This document shows positions 43,147 to 53,325 of a stretch of 64,000 nucleotides of DNA, piece by piece. The DNA lies in NCBI GenBank assembly GCA_044371425.1, contig JBILTR010000014.1, positions 73,200 through 137,199 on the forward strand. The letters run 5' to 3'. The notes below the pieces were generated by a model. That model searched no databases, was not told the DNA's origin, and saw only the letters and a list, made by a program, of their open reading frames with translations. Source of the DNA: JBEISR01 sp044371425. GTDB taxonomy: Bacteria; Planctomycetota; Planctomycetia; Pirellulales; Pirellulaceae. Position numbers and translations under genes: made by a program. Position 1 is the stretch's first letter. The number at the start of each line of letters is the position of its first letter.

Positions 43147-45681
43147 ATGGATCGCCCAACCGCTTGCCGCCGCCTTGGTTCCATCCCCAGGCTGCACCTG
43201 GCCTTGGCCCTTGCCTTCCCATCGGCTCTAGCCCCCCAGGGTCCATCAACCGCCCAGGAGCCGGTCAACTCCAGGTCAGCCTCGGTGGCGGGGCAGCAAC
43301 GGGAGGGAGTGGAGTCGATTCGACTGCCGGTGGTCCGCGACAGTTGGGTGTCGGCCTATCCCGCCGAACGTCAGGGGAACAACGGCGGCTCCCCGAGGAT
43401 CAAGCTGAAAGGGATTGAGGAGATGTCGCTGGTCGATATCGACCCGGCCCAGCTGGCGGGCTGCGAGGTGATTGCTGCCCAGCTTCATCTGCATGCGGAA
43501 GGGGAAGAGACGCTGGGGCGGGTGACGTTGTCGACTGTCGTAGTACCCTGGGAAGAAGGGGAGGGAGAAAGTTACGCGGTGGGTGGACCAGGCTGCAGCT
43601 TTGTCTGGGCCGATCGCGGCAAGCGGCGGTGGGGATCCAATGGAGGAGGCGACCTGACGGATGCGGCTTTGGGACAAGCCGGCACGATCTGGGGCTTTGC
43701 CGACGCCACCCCGCGCACCAGCGACGGCTGGCAAACCATCCCCGTGTCTGCGGAGGTCATGCAGGCCCGCATCGACGGTCAGTCTCATGGTTTCCTGGTG
43801 GTCGATGACGTCGGCAGCCAATACCGGTTGGAAGGAGATCGATTTGAGTTCCAACTGATGCCCAACCGATTTTTCTCTAGCCGACAGCGCAATCAGCGAC
43901 ACGCACCCTTTTTCACCGTTTGGTTCCGCAGGAATTCACCTAGCCAGCGCGAGGCCAGCCCCTACGACTCTCCCCAAAGTCCAGTTGTCGCCACCGTCGC
44001 CATTCCCGAGGTCCCGCCTCCCGCCTGGAAGCTTCCAGGGGATCTTCCAATCCAGTCGCTGTATGGTCATCCGCTGGAGCCCCACATGATGGCAGCGGCC
44101 AAGGGAGAGGCGCTCTGTTTCTGGATCGATGCAAAAGCACAAGAGGTCCGTCTTTTGGATGATGGTGGCGTCGAGTGCGAGTTGTTTGAAGCCCCAACGA
44201 TTCAAGGCCACCACGACCCGCTGATCCCGATCGGCTTTCCAGCTTCGGCGATCCCCTCCACAACCGCCTCCCAGAAATGCCTTCTGGAGATCTACATCCC
44301 TCGGAACTTCGGCGACACCATCGCCAAGCCGCAGATCGCGGTGGCGGGGAACAAGATCGAACTGCCGATCCGAATCTGGTCCTGGCAACTCCCGGATCGA
44401 CTGACCTTCATTCCGCAGATGAACTGCTATAGCCTTCCCGATCACGAAATGGACTACTATCGACTGGCGCATCGCCACCGAACCTGCCTCAATCGCCTCA
44501 TGTACAACTGGAATGGTCGCGTCGCTGAGGCAGCGCGACCCAAGCAGCTTCCCGATGGCTCTTGGGACTGGTCCCAATGGGACGCGCGCTTTGGCCCGCT
44601 CCTGGATGGCACTGCCTTTCTAGATCAACGCCGTCCAGGAGCTCCCGTCGATGCCTTCTACCTGCCGCTCAATGAGAACTGGCCGATGCAGCAGGATAAG
44701 TTCTTTCAAGGCGGATACTGGATCGAACATGCCTATCCGGAAGCGTACTGGGAACAGTTCCGCGATGCGGCCACCCGATTCGCTCGCCATCTGGGAGAGA
44801 AGGGGTGGAAGGAGACGATGTTTGAGTTCTATTTGAACAACAAGTTGTACCATCGCGGGCCCAAGGGGGACCAAAGCAGCGCTTACTGGATATTCGACGA
44901 ACCGGTCAATACGCAGGATTTCTGGGCCCTGCGTCGATTCGGGATCGAATACTGGCGCGCCGTCGCCGATGCGGGACCGGCCAGAATGACCTACCGCGCC
45001 GATATCTCACGCCCCCAATGGCAACGCGACCTTCTGGATGGGGTCACCAGTGTCGACGTCGTCAATGGAAACCTGCGCGAGTACCGCGATCGGGCGCTAG
45101 CGCGGAAGAAGAACTTCGGCACCATGGCATATATGTATGGTGGAGCCAACCCGCTTCACAGTCCCTACGCAACCGTCGCCGCTTGGTCGATCGATGCGTG
45201 GGCTCAAGGAGCCGATGGGGTGGTCCCCTGGCAGACCATCGGCACTCCCAAATCGTGGGAAGCCGCCGACGAGCTATCGGTCTTTTACCCAACGAAGGAA
45301 GGCCCCGTGCCCAGTGTGCGTCTGAAGTCCTTCCGCGCAGGTCAGCAACTGGTCGAGTATCTCAATCGCTACGCTCAAGTGGCCCAAGTCGACGCCTACG
45401 GCCTGCGGGAGTGGATTCGCAACCAGCCCCAATGGTCCGGCCAGCTCAGAAAGAAAAACGAGGAAGATGCCGGCCAGCAGGTCTACTCCCCTCAGTCCGG
45501 CAAGGATCTGGAGCAATTGCGTTATCGACTTGGCAGCTTGCTGGAAGAACTTCACCGTCGCAGCCAGAGCAATCCCGAGCCGTACGACCCGCGGCCCCCA
45601 CAGTTTTCCGTCGACCGCATCGCGCCACGCGAGGTAGTTCCACCGATCGCCGTGCAGGAAGGTGAAGTGACATCACGCTGA
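43147..45681 (+). CDS. Exported DUF4091-domain protein
   Basis: 844 residues from ATG 43147 with a signal peptide (LHLALALAFPSALAPQGPST). The N-terminal part (about 40-270) is a beta-rich, carbohydrate-binding-like region: QLAGCEVIAAQLHLHAEGEE and the DGWQTIPVSAEVMQARIDGQ block. The centre and C-terminal part (about 300-790) fit DUF4091, a TIM-barrel-like domain related to glycoside hydrolases: QMNCYSLPDHEMDYYRLAHR, DAFYLPLNENWP, SAYWIFDEPVNTQDFWALRR, YMYGGANPLHSPYATVAAWS and GADGVVPWQTIG. Probable role: periplasmic polysaccharide degradation. The catalytic residues are not certain. Confidence 0.82.
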   Translation: MDRPTACRRLGSIPRLHLALALAFPSALAPQGPSTAQEPVNSRSASVAGQQREGVESIRLPVVRDSWVSAYPAERQGNNGGSPRIKLKGIEEMSLVDIDPAQLAGCEVIAAQLHLHAEGEETLGRVTLSTVVVPWEEGEGESYAVGGPGCSFVWADRGKRRWGSNGGGDLTDAALGQAGTIWGFADATPRTSDGWQTIPVSAEVMQARIDGQSHGFLVVDDVGSQYRLEGDRFEFQLMPNRFFSSRQRNQRHAPFFTVWFRRNSPSQREASPYDSPQSPVVATVAIPEVPPPAWKLPGDLPIQSLYGHPLEPHMMAAAKGEALCFWIDAKAQEVRLLDDGGVECELFEAPTIQGHHDPLIPIGFPASAIPSTTASQKCLLEIYIPRNFGDTIAKPQIAVAGNKIELPIRIWSWQLPDRLTFIPQMNCYSLPDHEMDYYRLAHRHRTCLNRLMYNWNGRVAEAARPKQLPDGSWDWSQWDARFGPLLDGTAFLDQRRPGAPVDAFYLPLNENWPMQQDKFFQGGYWIEHAYPEAYWEQFRDAATRFARHLGEKGWKETMFEFYLNNKLYHRGPKGDQSSAYWIFDEPVNTQDFWALRRFGIEYWRAVADAGPARMTYRADISRPQWQRDLLDGVTSVDVVNGNLREYRDRALARKKNFGTMAYMYGGANPLHSPYATVAAWSIDAWAQGADGVVPWQTIGTPKSWEAADELSVFYPTKEGPVPSVRLKSFRAGQQLVEYLNRYAQVAQVDAYGLREWIRNQPQWSGQLRKKNEEDAGQQVYSPQSGKDLEQLRYRLGSLLEELHRRSQSNPEPYDPRPPQFSVDRIAPREVVPPIAVQEGEVTSR

Positions 45682-45815
45682 GCCATCGCTTCTTGGTAGC
45701 TATCCATCGCCGAAGGTTGGATCGTTTGCGCGAATGGAGACTCCATTTCCATCGCTTGGCAGCGGTGGCTACCTGGCGTTTGTCCTGATCGTTTGAAGTT
45801 GGCGTTACTTTTTAT

Positions 45816-46913
45816 CTAGTGCCCTTCGCACTGCGCCAGCCAATCGGGATGCGCATCGGCGTGATCGGCGATCTCTTCCAAGATCGCCTGACGGTCCCAC
45901 TTCGGCGCCCAGTCCCAATGATCGCGAGTCTCCTTGGCATCGAGGATCAGCCAGGGGACATCCTGCGAGCGTGCCTCCGCCTGCCGCTCCACCTCCACCC
46001 GTTGCCCCCATCGCTCCCCACACCAACCGCTCAGTTCGGCCAACGAAAAACTGCTTTCCCTGCCTCCTGACACATGCCAGACCGATTCCCAGGGATGCGG
46101 CATTCCCTTTTGGATCTGCTTGAGGATCAGAGCCCCCAAGTCTTCTGGGTGCAGCATGTCTCGCACCTGCCACCCCATCCCCCCATAGCCCAGATACCTC
46201 AGCGGCTTCGCCTCGCGCCACCGATGCAGCCAGAAAGCGACGATGCCCTGATCGATCCGGCCAAACTGCCCGGCACCGGCCATCACACCACAGCGATCGA
46301 TCCAGACAGGAAATTGATACGCCACACCATATTCGATCGCCATCACTTCGCTGGCCAGTTTGGTGGCGCCATACAAGGAGATCGGTGCTCCCGTCGAAAA
46401 CGACGTGCCGATCCCATCCAGCGACCATCCCTCGATCGCGGCCACCGCATTCGAAGGGTCACCCGAGTCGATCTCCCACCTGGAATCGATCGGTACCAAT
46501 GGCAGTCGACTCAGCCGATCGATCGAGTAGACCCGCGAAGTGCTCAGCAGAATCAGTCCAGCCTGATGCCGCTTGCACAACTCCAGGACCTGACAGGTCC
46601 CATGAAGATTGTTGGAGACCAGTTGGGCGCTGGAAGATGGATGGCCGGCGGTTCCGGCGAGCACGCTGGCGTAAGCGGCCGCATCGATCACCCAGTCGAA
46701 GCCCCCCAGCCGCTCCAGCAAGTCACCATCGCGTTGGTCGCCCACCTGCACCTCGATTCCCTGCCTCTTGAGAACCTGGAGATTGCTTGCCGAACCGGGC
46801 CGACTGAGATTGTCGATACCGACCAACTGCAATCCTGCTGGTCCCTCTTCGTTCAGCCACAGGGCGATGCGGCTGCCGACAAACCCGCAGATTCCGGTGA
46901 TCAGCATGCGCAT
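45816..46913 (-). CDS. NAD-dependent epimerase/dehydratase (extended SDR)
   Basis: 365 residues from ATG 46913 (GGAG upstream). The Rossmann motif is MLITGICGFVGSRIALWLNE, with the second acidic residue in LVGIDNLSRPG. The active-site Tyr-x-x-x-Lys is in SLYGATKLASEVMAIEYG, after a Ser in LLSTSRVYS. These proteins act on nucleotide sugars such as CDP-glucose or CDP-paratose (C-P type pattern: DNLSRPGSASNLQVLKRQG is like CDP-paratose 2-epimerase). Likely surface-glycan precursor synthesis. Divergent from the kinase at 47097. Confidence 0.85.
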   Translation of the reverse strand: MRMLITGICGFVGSRIALWLNEEGPAGLQLVGIDNLSRPGSASNLQVLKRQGIEVQVGDQRDGDLLERLGGFDWVIDAAAYASVLAGTAGHPSSSAQLVSNNLHGTCQVLELCKRHQAGLILLSTSRVYSIDRLSRLPLVPIDSRWEIDSGDPSNAVAAIEGWSLDGIGTSFSTGAPISLYGATKLASEVMAIEYGVAYQFPVWIDRCGVMAGAGQFGRIDQGIVAFWLHRWREAKPLRYLGYGGMGWQVRDMLHPEDLGALILKQIQKGMPHPWESVWHVSGGRESSFSLAELSGWCGERWGQRVEVERQAEARSQDVPWLILDAKETRDHWDWAPKWDRQAILEEIADHADAHPDWLAQCEGH

Positions 46914-47096
46914 CGAAAATGTCGCTCCAAAAAAGAAGAATCCCCCCAATCGTCGCGCCGCATCACTCATGAAAAACAAGCCGCTTCGATCGATCGGGGG
47001 TTGGGAAAACGTCGACGGTCGCTCTATTGTAATGAAGGTGGAGGCTTCGCCTTTTGGTCTCCCGACCCTCTTCCCCGCATCGGCTTCCTCTACCTC

Positions 47097-48914
47097 ATGG
47101 CCCATCGCCTCATGCGTTCCAGCCCTTCGCCCAAGCCGCTTGCAGGGAATCTGGCGATTGCCTGCTGGAGTCTGCTTTGCCTGGCGCTAGCCTGGACTTG
47201 GTCGCAGCGATGGGAAGGGGCGTGGCGGCAAGAGCAATCGGGGCACCTGCGGCGCCTGGCGATCGCCGCCGGCCAGCTCATCACCTTCCAGCAGCTGGTC
47301 CCCTCTGCCGAAGGTCGACGCGCCTGGGGCAGCCTGGAGCAGTTGCTACAGCTTTCGCTGATGCCGCTTCCTGCCCTCAGCAGCGACGATGGTGTGGCCC
47401 GCGATGGCACTCCCTCCATGCCCAGCATCTCCGATCCGGTCTGGACTAGAGAAGCGGACCGCCGATGGCGCGTCGCGGTGGAGATGGAGCTGCCCGAAGC
47501 GGCACCGGCGGCGCGGCGGCTGCTGGCTGTCCGCTTTGCCGATCCGAATGTAGCCGCCTCCCCGTGGCTTGGCCTTCGCCCCTGGCAAATCGCCACCCTG
47601 CTGTGGGCCATGGGCGCTGCAGGCTGGTGGTTGGCCATCCACTGGCCACGGCGTCAGGAGAGACTGCGGGAAGCGGAAATGGCCAAATGGTCTCAGTCCG
47701 TCCTGGAAGACGAGGGGCGGGAAATTCAGGCCCCCATCGGCATCATCGACCCCGACAGCCCCGTCGCCAGCCCGCTGGAAACCGCCTTCCTGACCATCAA
47801 TCGACGATTGATCGAATCCCAGCAATCCAGCCGCACCACCGGCGAAGTGCTCGATGAAATGCGGGAAGGAGTCCTGACGGTCGATCACCAGATGCACCTG
47901 AGTTATCTGAATCGAGCGGCGGGGCAGATGCTTCCGATCAGCGGGAAATCGCCGATCGGGCGCCCCTTGGTGGAAGCGATCCGCATCCCGGGCCTTGTCG
48001 ACCTAGTGCAACGGACGATGGATCAGGAGGGGACCAACGATTCCAATCGATCGTTCGAAGGAGCAGGGCAGGAGGGGGTGCTGGAGCTAGGGAGTACGCA
48101 ACCCACATTCCTCCGTGCTCGCGCGACGCGCTATCGCCAGCCCACCGGTCTGCCTCAGGTCCTGGTAACCCTGGCCGATGAAACCCAGCTGCGCAAGCTG
48201 GAGAACCTCCGGAGAGATTTCACCGCCAATGTCTCCCATGAACTCAAGACCCCCCTGTCGTCGATCAAAGCCTATGCCGAAACGCTGCTGATCGGTGCCC
48301 TCGAGGACCCCGAACACAATCGAGGGTTTGTGGAGCGGATTGCGGAGCAGTCGGAGCGACTGGAACAGTTGATTTTCGATCTCCTGAAGTTGGCTCAACT
48401 GCAGGATTCGGCGATGCTCAAACCCGAGCCGCTGATGCTGAGGCCACTGTTAGAGCAATCGCGCAATGCCTTCCTCCCAATCGCTCAACGAAAGGGAGTC
48501 ATCCTGGAGTTCGACCTCCAGATCTCGCCCGCTCTGGAAATGCGGACCGATCGCGATGCGTTGCTGACGATCGTCAACAACCTCATCAGCAACGCTGTTC
48601 GCTACACGCCCACCGGTGGGAACGTGCTGGTCCAGGCGGAGTCGATTGGGGATCAAGTGGTTTTGACGGTCCGCGACACTGGAATCGGGATCGCCGCAGA
48701 AGATCTACCAAGAATCTTCGAACGTTTTTTCCGAGTCGAAAAGGCGCGGACTCAGGAAGCCGGGGGAACCGGGCTGGGGCTAGCGATCGTCAAGCACTTG
48801 GTGACCTCGATGCAAGGACAGATCGACGTCGAAAGCCAAGTGGGCCGCGGCAGCACCTTCCGACTGCAGCTTCCCCGCATCACCAACGAACCTGCTCTCG
48901 CCCCCATCCCCTAA
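47097..48914 (+). CDS. PhoR-type sensor histidine kinase
   Basis: 605 residues from ATG 47097; the frame is open far upstream, but that is antisense to the epimerase gene. Two membrane helices (about 18-36 and 161-181) flank a roughly 125-residue periplasmic domain. A PAS domain (about 245-345) includes LDEMREGVLTVDHQMHLSYL and RAAGQMLPISG. HisKA has His381 in DFTANVSHELKTPLSSIKAY; the ATPase part has NNLISNAVRYTPTGG, DTGIGIAAEDLPRIFERF and GGTGLGLAIV. This order (two helices, PAS, HisKA) is that of PhoR kinases. No response regulator gene is adjacent; PhoB at 6906 is a candidate partner. Confidence 0.88.
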   Translation: MAHRLMRSSPSPKPLAGNLAIACWSLLCLALAWTWSQRWEGAWRQEQSGHLRRLAIAAGQLITFQQLVPSAEGRRAWGSLEQLLQLSLMPLPALSSDDGVARDGTPSMPSISDPVWTREADRRWRVAVEMELPEAAPAARRLLAVRFADPNVAASPWLGLRPWQIATLLWAMGAAGWWLAIHWPRRQERLREAEMAKWSQSVLEDEGREIQAPIGIIDPDSPVASPLETAFLTINRRLIESQQSSRTTGEVLDEMREGVLTVDHQMHLSYLNRAAGQMLPISGKSPIGRPLVEAIRIPGLVDLVQRTMDQEGTNDSNRSFEGAGQEGVLELGSTQPTFLRARATRYRQPTGLPQVLVTLADETQLRKLENLRRDFTANVSHELKTPLSSIKAYAETLLIGALEDPEHNRGFVERIAEQSERLEQLIFDLLKLAQLQDSAMLKPEPLMLRPLLEQSRNAFLPIAQRKGVILEFDLQISPALEMRTDRDALLTIVNNLISNAVRYTPTGGNVLVQAESIGDQVVLTVRDTGIGIAAEDLPRIFERFFRVEKARTQEAGGTGLGLAIVKHLVTSMQGQIDVESQVGRGSTFRLQLPRITNEPALAPIP

Positions 48915-49467
48915 TGGAAAGCGTTTCTCTTGTTGAGGCCATCGACCATCTGGCGATGGCTGGCTACGAAGAGAACCTCTCCATCCCGCTGTCCTGATGG
49001 GTGTGCGCAGCGGTCGTCGCGACCAGATACATGCGAATGCTGAAAAGAAATTGAGCAATTCTGTTGTTTTTATTCTGATCGCTGCGATGAGTATAACTCA
49101 CAAGATCCCCACCTTCTTCCATGGACACAATGTCATTATAAGAAGTGGGATTCGCCCTACCCTTAGTTCTCTGGAAACTGCCGCTCCGCCATCTTGCCGT
49201 TCCATTCCTTACAACCAGCAAATTCGATGGGATTGATACCTTCGCCTACCTACTGAACAGGCGCCAAGCTGAAGGACCATGTCGACTCTGACAGCCCTTT
49301 CCCCTGTCCGTCGCACTCGGCTTTTCGAGCCATTCTGAGCGGCTTCTTGTTATCGATAGCTCAACTATATTCCTGCCGAAGGATCCATCGACGCAAGTTC
49401 TCACGAGGCGCTTGGTGGTGGACTTCACTTTTTTGGGCTCAGAGTCTTTTCTCGAAAGGTCGAAAGA
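48915..49467. other. Intergenic region with one dispersed hairpin repeat
   Basis: About 550 bases, lower in GC from 49020 to 49240 than the surroundings. A short hairpin-plus-GGCTAC repeat is at 48945-48967. A minus-strand frame of about 85 codons (48964-49221) lacks a ribosome-binding site and any recognised pattern. Confidence 0.4.
48945..48967. repeat. Dispersed hairpin repeat copy
   Basis: ACCATCTGGCGATGGCTGGCTAC: split as ACCATCTGGCGATGG then CTGGCTAC. It is the same hairpin (CCATC-TGGC-GATGG) and GGCTAC tail as in the array at 40404, in single copy. Confidence 0.75.
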
Positions 49468-50286
49468 ATGGCAAGGCTCAACTGGATTCGCTTGACTGCG
49501 ATGATTGGACTGGTAGCTATAGGCTCCAACAGGGTTTGCGCATCGTACATGTTCGTTGACCCAACTGGCTTTGACGCGCAGACAACGTCAACACCGGGTA
49601 GCTACAACTTCCCGAAGATTGGTACGATCACGGCGAACGTTAAGTTTCTTGGCGACGGAATCAGCCTGGGAACGCGAACGCTGGATTTTGACGGCCCCGG
49701 TCTCTCGAATCCATCATGGATGGGTGGGACACGAGAAATGTTTAACATCAACTATGACGGTTCTGCGTCTGGAGGCCCTCGCGAGTTGATGGAGATCGAG
49801 TTTGTTTTCTCCACCCGATTTTCAAATGCTTCCTACATGCTATTCAATGACTTTGATAGCGAAGAAGGCGTTGCGATCGCCGCGTTTGACGTCAACAATT
49901 CCTTAATCCCCTTCGCCGACTTGACGCTCACCCGTGTCGATGGTGAACAACCAGGTGGTGCCTCTAGCTTGATGCCCCTCTGGTTGGATTACAACCCAAC
50001 CAATGACTGGGCTAGCGGCAACTCTCCCTGGTCGGGGACAGGTGCGGTCAGCGGTTTTCTAGTGGATACCGAAGACGACTCGAATGACGATGTCGGCGTT
50101 GCCATTTCATCGTCGCGAACGATCAGCCGTGTCGTTTACTATGTCAACATGGAGACCGATAGCACTGGCGGCAACAATCTCCGCTTCAATTTTGCTTCGC
50201 CGGTTCCAGAACCTGGCTCGATTGCGATTTTCGGCATCGGGATGCTGGGTGCTTATGGCCGCTATCGACGACGCAACAGAAACTGA
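49468..50286 (+). CDS. PEP-CTERM-sorted exported protein
   Basis: 272 residues. Signal peptide MARLNWIRLTAMIGLVAIGS, cut near VCASYMF. The mature region is beta-rich with few charged clusters (TRTLDFDGPGLSN, LMEIEFVFSTRFSNASYMLF, GVAISSSRTISRVVYYVNM). The C-terminus is a classic PEP-CTERM sorting tail: PVPEPGSIAIFGIGMLGAYG followed by RYRRRNRN, that is Pro-Glu-Pro, a helix and a basic end. Such proteins are processed by an exosortase and often accompany exopolysaccharide. No exosortase gene is in the window. Confidence 0.92.
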   Translation: MARLNWIRLTAMIGLVAIGSNRVCASYMFVDPTGFDAQTTSTPGSYNFPKIGTITANVKFLGDGISLGTRTLDFDGPGLSNPSWMGGTREMFNINYDGSASGGPRELMEIEFVFSTRFSNASYMLFNDFDSEEGVAIAAFDVNNSLIPFADLTLTRVDGEQPGGASSLMPLWLDYNPTNDWASGNSPWSGTGAVSGFLVDTEDDSNDDVGVAISSSRTISRVVYYVNMETDSTGGNNLRFNFASPVPEPGSIAIFGIGMLGAYGRYRRRNRN

Positions 50287-50314
50287 ACCTGGGGTCGTGC
50301 GCGAGTCAGGCAAG

Positions 50315-50347
50315 AAGACGGGCAGCCAAACGGCTGCCCGTCTTTAG
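50315..50347 (+). terminator. Terminator after the PEP-CTERM gene
   Basis: Perfect 13-bp stem (AAGACGGGCAGCC with GGCTGCCCGTCTT) and AAAC loop, ending in TTT. It begins 28 bp after the stop codon. The short T run may make it less efficient, and the hairpin could act on the converging priA transcript too. Confidence 0.88.
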
Positions 50348-50545
50348 ACTGCTCCATGGATGATTCGGGGCAGCGATCGCTTTCTTGCATCTGCTTGGAA
50401 TCGCCCAAGGAAGATCCCCGGACGGCTCGCGCTGCATCGCTTAGATTGGGCCGCAATTTCAGTACGGCCCCATGATGTGGCAGTGTGTGTCACTTCGCCT
50501 ACGGACGGACAGCATTGCCGGGATGGCCCCATTTTCCAGTCCACT

Positions 50546-50570
50546 CACCATCTAGCGATGGCTGGCTACC
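50546..50570. repeat. Dispersed hairpin repeat copy
   Basis: CACCATCTAGCGATGG followed by CTGGCTACC, a single-copy relative of the array unit at 40404, located just beyond the 3' end of priA. Confidence 0.72.
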
Positions 50571-50578
50571 AAGGGTGT

Positions 50579-52954
50579 TCAGAGCATGTCGATGGGGTCG
50601 ACATCGATCAGCAGCTGGATCTCGCCTGGTGGCGCCAGTTCCCGATCGATCGGCACCAGCATCCGATGCAACGGTTCGGCGTGTGGGCAGCAGAGCAGGA
50701 TATGGAACCGATACTTCCCGCGCAACTTGGCAAAGGGTGGTGGTGCCGGGCCGAGGATCCGACATTCGGGAGCGATCGACTCCTGCAGGCTCTTTAGCTT
50801 CCTGGCGACCGTCTTGGAAAACGCGTCGGTCGCCTCCAGGTCAGGCCCCCGCACGATGATTCTGGCCATGCTCCCGAATGGCGGATAGCCAAACCGCTCC
50901 CTATGCTCCAGTTCCTGCTCAGCGAAGTTTTGAAAATCGTGCTTCGAGGCGGCCAGGATCGCAGGATGGTCGGGGGAATAGGTCTGCACCACCACCGTCC
51001 CTGGCTTTTCGCCACGCCCCGTCCTTCCTGCCACCTGGGTCACCAACTGAAACGTCCGCTCGGCGGCCCGAAAATCAGGAAAGTGCAATGCGGAATCGGC
51101 ATGGATCACCCCCACCAAAAGCACATTGGGGAAGTCCAGTCCCTTGGCGATCATCTGGGTGCCTAGCAGCAGATCGACCTTCCCCTCACGAAATTCGGCC
51201 AGCGTCCTTTCGTGACTGCCTGGCTTGCGCATGGTGTCGGAATCCATCCGAGCGATGGTCGCTTGAGGATATTTCTCCCGCACTTCAATCTCCAGCCGCT
51301 GCGTTCCGGTTCCCCAGTATCGGATCCCTGCATGCTTGCACTGCGGGCACTGATTGGGGGTGGCGATGGTGTACTCGCAGTAATGGCAGACTGCCTTTCC
51401 CCCGTCCTGATGGTGCGTCAGCGGCAGATCGCACTCGGGGCAGGGAACCACATAGCCGCAATGAGGACACTGGATGCTGGTGGCAAAGCCGCGCCGATTC
51501 AGCAGCAGGATCACCTGCCCTTTCTGCTGCAGCGTCTGTTCGATTTCCCGGTGCAGCGGCCCGCTGATCGATCCCTGACCCTGTCGATCGCGCGGGTCGC
51601 GCAGGTCGACCACATCGACATGCGGCAACGGTCGGTTATGGATCCGGCGGGGAAGACTGACTAGCTTGTACGCGCCGCTGCGCACCCTCTGCCAGCTCTC
51701 CAGCGATGGCGTGGCCGACCCCAGCACCAGGGGAATCCGCAACAGATGGGCCCGATGCAGGGCGACATCCCGGGCATGGTACCTGGGCACCGTCTCTTGC
51801 TTGAACGACGATTCATGCTCTTCATCGACCACGATCAGTCCCAGATGAGGCGCGGGAGCGAACAGGGCGCTGCGCGGGCCGATGACCACATCGGCCTGAC
51901 CGCTGGCGATCCTCCGCCACTGCTGATGCCGCTCCACATCGCTCATGTGGCTGTGCAGCACGGCCACGGTATCGAAACGGGACTGAAAGCGATGGCGCGT
52001 TTGCGGAGTCAAACTGATTTCGGGGACCAGCACGATCGCCTGGCGGCGCATCGCAATCGTCTTTTGGATCGCCTGCATGTAGACTTCCGTCTTCCCGCTG
52101 CCGGTGACACCATGCAGCAGAATCGTCTGCGACTGGCGACTCTCCATCGCCTCCTCGATCGCCCGGAGAGCCAGTCGCTGGTCGGCGCTGAGCGCCTGCG
52201 GCGCGGTGCGCGGATGGCCGACGGGTCGCGCGCCTGCTGCTCCCGAAGACTCCATCCGCCGCTCCCCACGCACCTCCACCAGCCCACGACCGCGCAGCGC
52301 CTGAAGCGGTGCGATCGAACAGGATGCCTGCTGCAACAGATCATCCTGCAGCAACCCCTCAGGATGCCCATCGAGGATCTCCACCAACCCCCGCTGCTTG
52401 GCGGTCAGCTTCGCTGCCGGTTTTCTCAAGCCGTCTTCACTAGCATCACGGGCAGAATCATCCGCCGCAGGTTCTTTGTCCCCGATTGGCGATCGGCCTT
52501 CGGCCAGGGCCTTTCCCAAATCGGTCAGCCGCCAGACCGATTTCTCACGCGTTCCCGCCGCCGCCCGCACGCCAGCCGGAACAACCGCTTCAAACACCTG
52601 CCCCAGCGGCACTAGGTAATAGACCGACATCCATTCGATCAGCTTCAGCAACGGACCGTCGCACAGAGGCTGGTCATCGACCAGCTTGGTCACTTCCTTC
52701 AGCGAAGCGGGAGCCACCTTGGCCACTTCGATCGCCATGCAGTAACCCAGCACGGGGCGATTGGATTTGCCCAGCGGCACCACGACGCGCATCCCCGGTT
52801 GCAGCGAGCCGGCGAATCGGTCGGGGATGCGATAGGAAAACGGACCCCAGGGCGCTTCCGACAGGACGATCGTCGCCGAAGGCACCTCGCTTCCCGCATC
52901 CTGCTCCCAGGGGGGTAGCTGGTCCGCAAATAGATCCCGCTGTCGACTGCTCAT
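50579..52954 (-). CDS. priA: Primosomal replication-restart helicase PriA
   Basis: 791 residues, about 50 longer than typical, because of an acidic insert at about 150-185 (EGRSPIGDKEPAADDSARDA). The 3'-DNA-binding domain is at about 25-125. Walker A is LLHGVTGSGKTEVYMQAIQ (282-289) and Walker B is LIVVDEEHESSFKQE. The zinc-binding module lies at about 495-540 with CPHCGYVVPCPECDLPLTHH, CHYCEY and CPQCKH. Then helicase motifs follow (RMDSDTM, LLGTQMIAKGLDFPNV, VAGRTGRGEKPG). It reloads the replisome at stalled forks. Confidence 0.96.
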   Translation of the reverse strand: MSSRQRDLFADQLPPWEQDAGSEVPSATIVLSEAPWGPFSYRIPDRFAGSLQPGMRVVVPLGKSNRPVLGYCMAIEVAKVAPASLKEVTKLVDDQPLCDGPLLKLIEWMSVYYLVPLGQVFEAVVPAGVRAAAGTREKSVWRLTDLGKALAEGRSPIGDKEPAADDSARDASEDGLRKPAAKLTAKQRGLVEILDGHPEGLLQDDLLQQASCSIAPLQALRGRGLVEVRGERRMESSGAAGARPVGHPRTAPQALSADQRLALRAIEEAMESRQSQTILLHGVTGSGKTEVYMQAIQKTIAMRRQAIVLVPEISLTPQTRHRFQSRFDTVAVLHSHMSDVERHQQWRRIASGQADVVIGPRSALFAPAPHLGLIVVDEEHESSFKQETVPRYHARDVALHRAHLLRIPLVLGSATPSLESWQRVRSGAYKLVSLPRRIHNRPLPHVDVVDLRDPRDRQGQGSISGPLHREIEQTLQQKGQVILLLNRRGFATSIQCPHCGYVVPCPECDLPLTHHQDGGKAVCHYCEYTIATPNQCPQCKHAGIRYWGTGTQRLEIEVREKYPQATIARMDSDTMRKPGSHERTLAEFREGKVDLLLGTQMIAKGLDFPNVLLVGVIHADSALHFPDFRAAERTFQLVTQVAGRTGRGEKPGTVVVQTYSPDHPAILAASKHDFQNFAEQELEHRERFGYPPFGSMARIIVRGPDLEATDAFSKTVARKLKSLQESIAPECRILGPAPPPFAKLRGKYRFHILLCCPHAEPLHRMLVPIDRELAPPGEIQLLIDVDPIDML

Positions 52955-53325
52955 CCCACCACTCGCTCTTTTCCCCCCAGCATCCTGGCCCTCTCTCGAT
53001 CGTCAGGCACCATTTCCCCGCGGAAGATCGACTTGCACCAATTGCCAAACGAACGTGCATGGGCCAGAATCCGTCGGATCCATCGGCTCTAATACCGTAC
53101 CACGAAACCAGTCGGCTCAGGATCGACGCCAGGCAGTTCCCCCAACCTCACACCCAGGCATCGTAGGGAGACACCAGGGAGGAGACCAGGGGAGCCGACC
53201 GGGGCCGATGGAACACCACCGATCCTTTTCTTGAAACTCAGGCGCCCCGCATCATTCGCTGGAAATCGGGTACAACCACCCGAACAGCAATCGAACGTGA
53301 GATAGGAAAAGGGAGTCCCAGAGCG
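52955..53325. other. Divergent promoter region between priA and nadD
   Basis: About 370 bases with no gene. It must hold the promoters for both divergent units. I could not identify a clear -35/-10 pair or operator by eye. Confidence 0.4.

Noticed and set aside
42545..43231. Plus-strand frame upstream of the DUF4091 gene
   Set aside because: It overlaps the methyltransferase start region and the DUF4091 signal peptide in another frame, with non-protein-like composition.
46074..47096. N-terminal extension of the histidine kinase frame
   Set aside because: It lies antisense to the epimerase gene, and the kinase has a normal start and first membrane helix at 47097.
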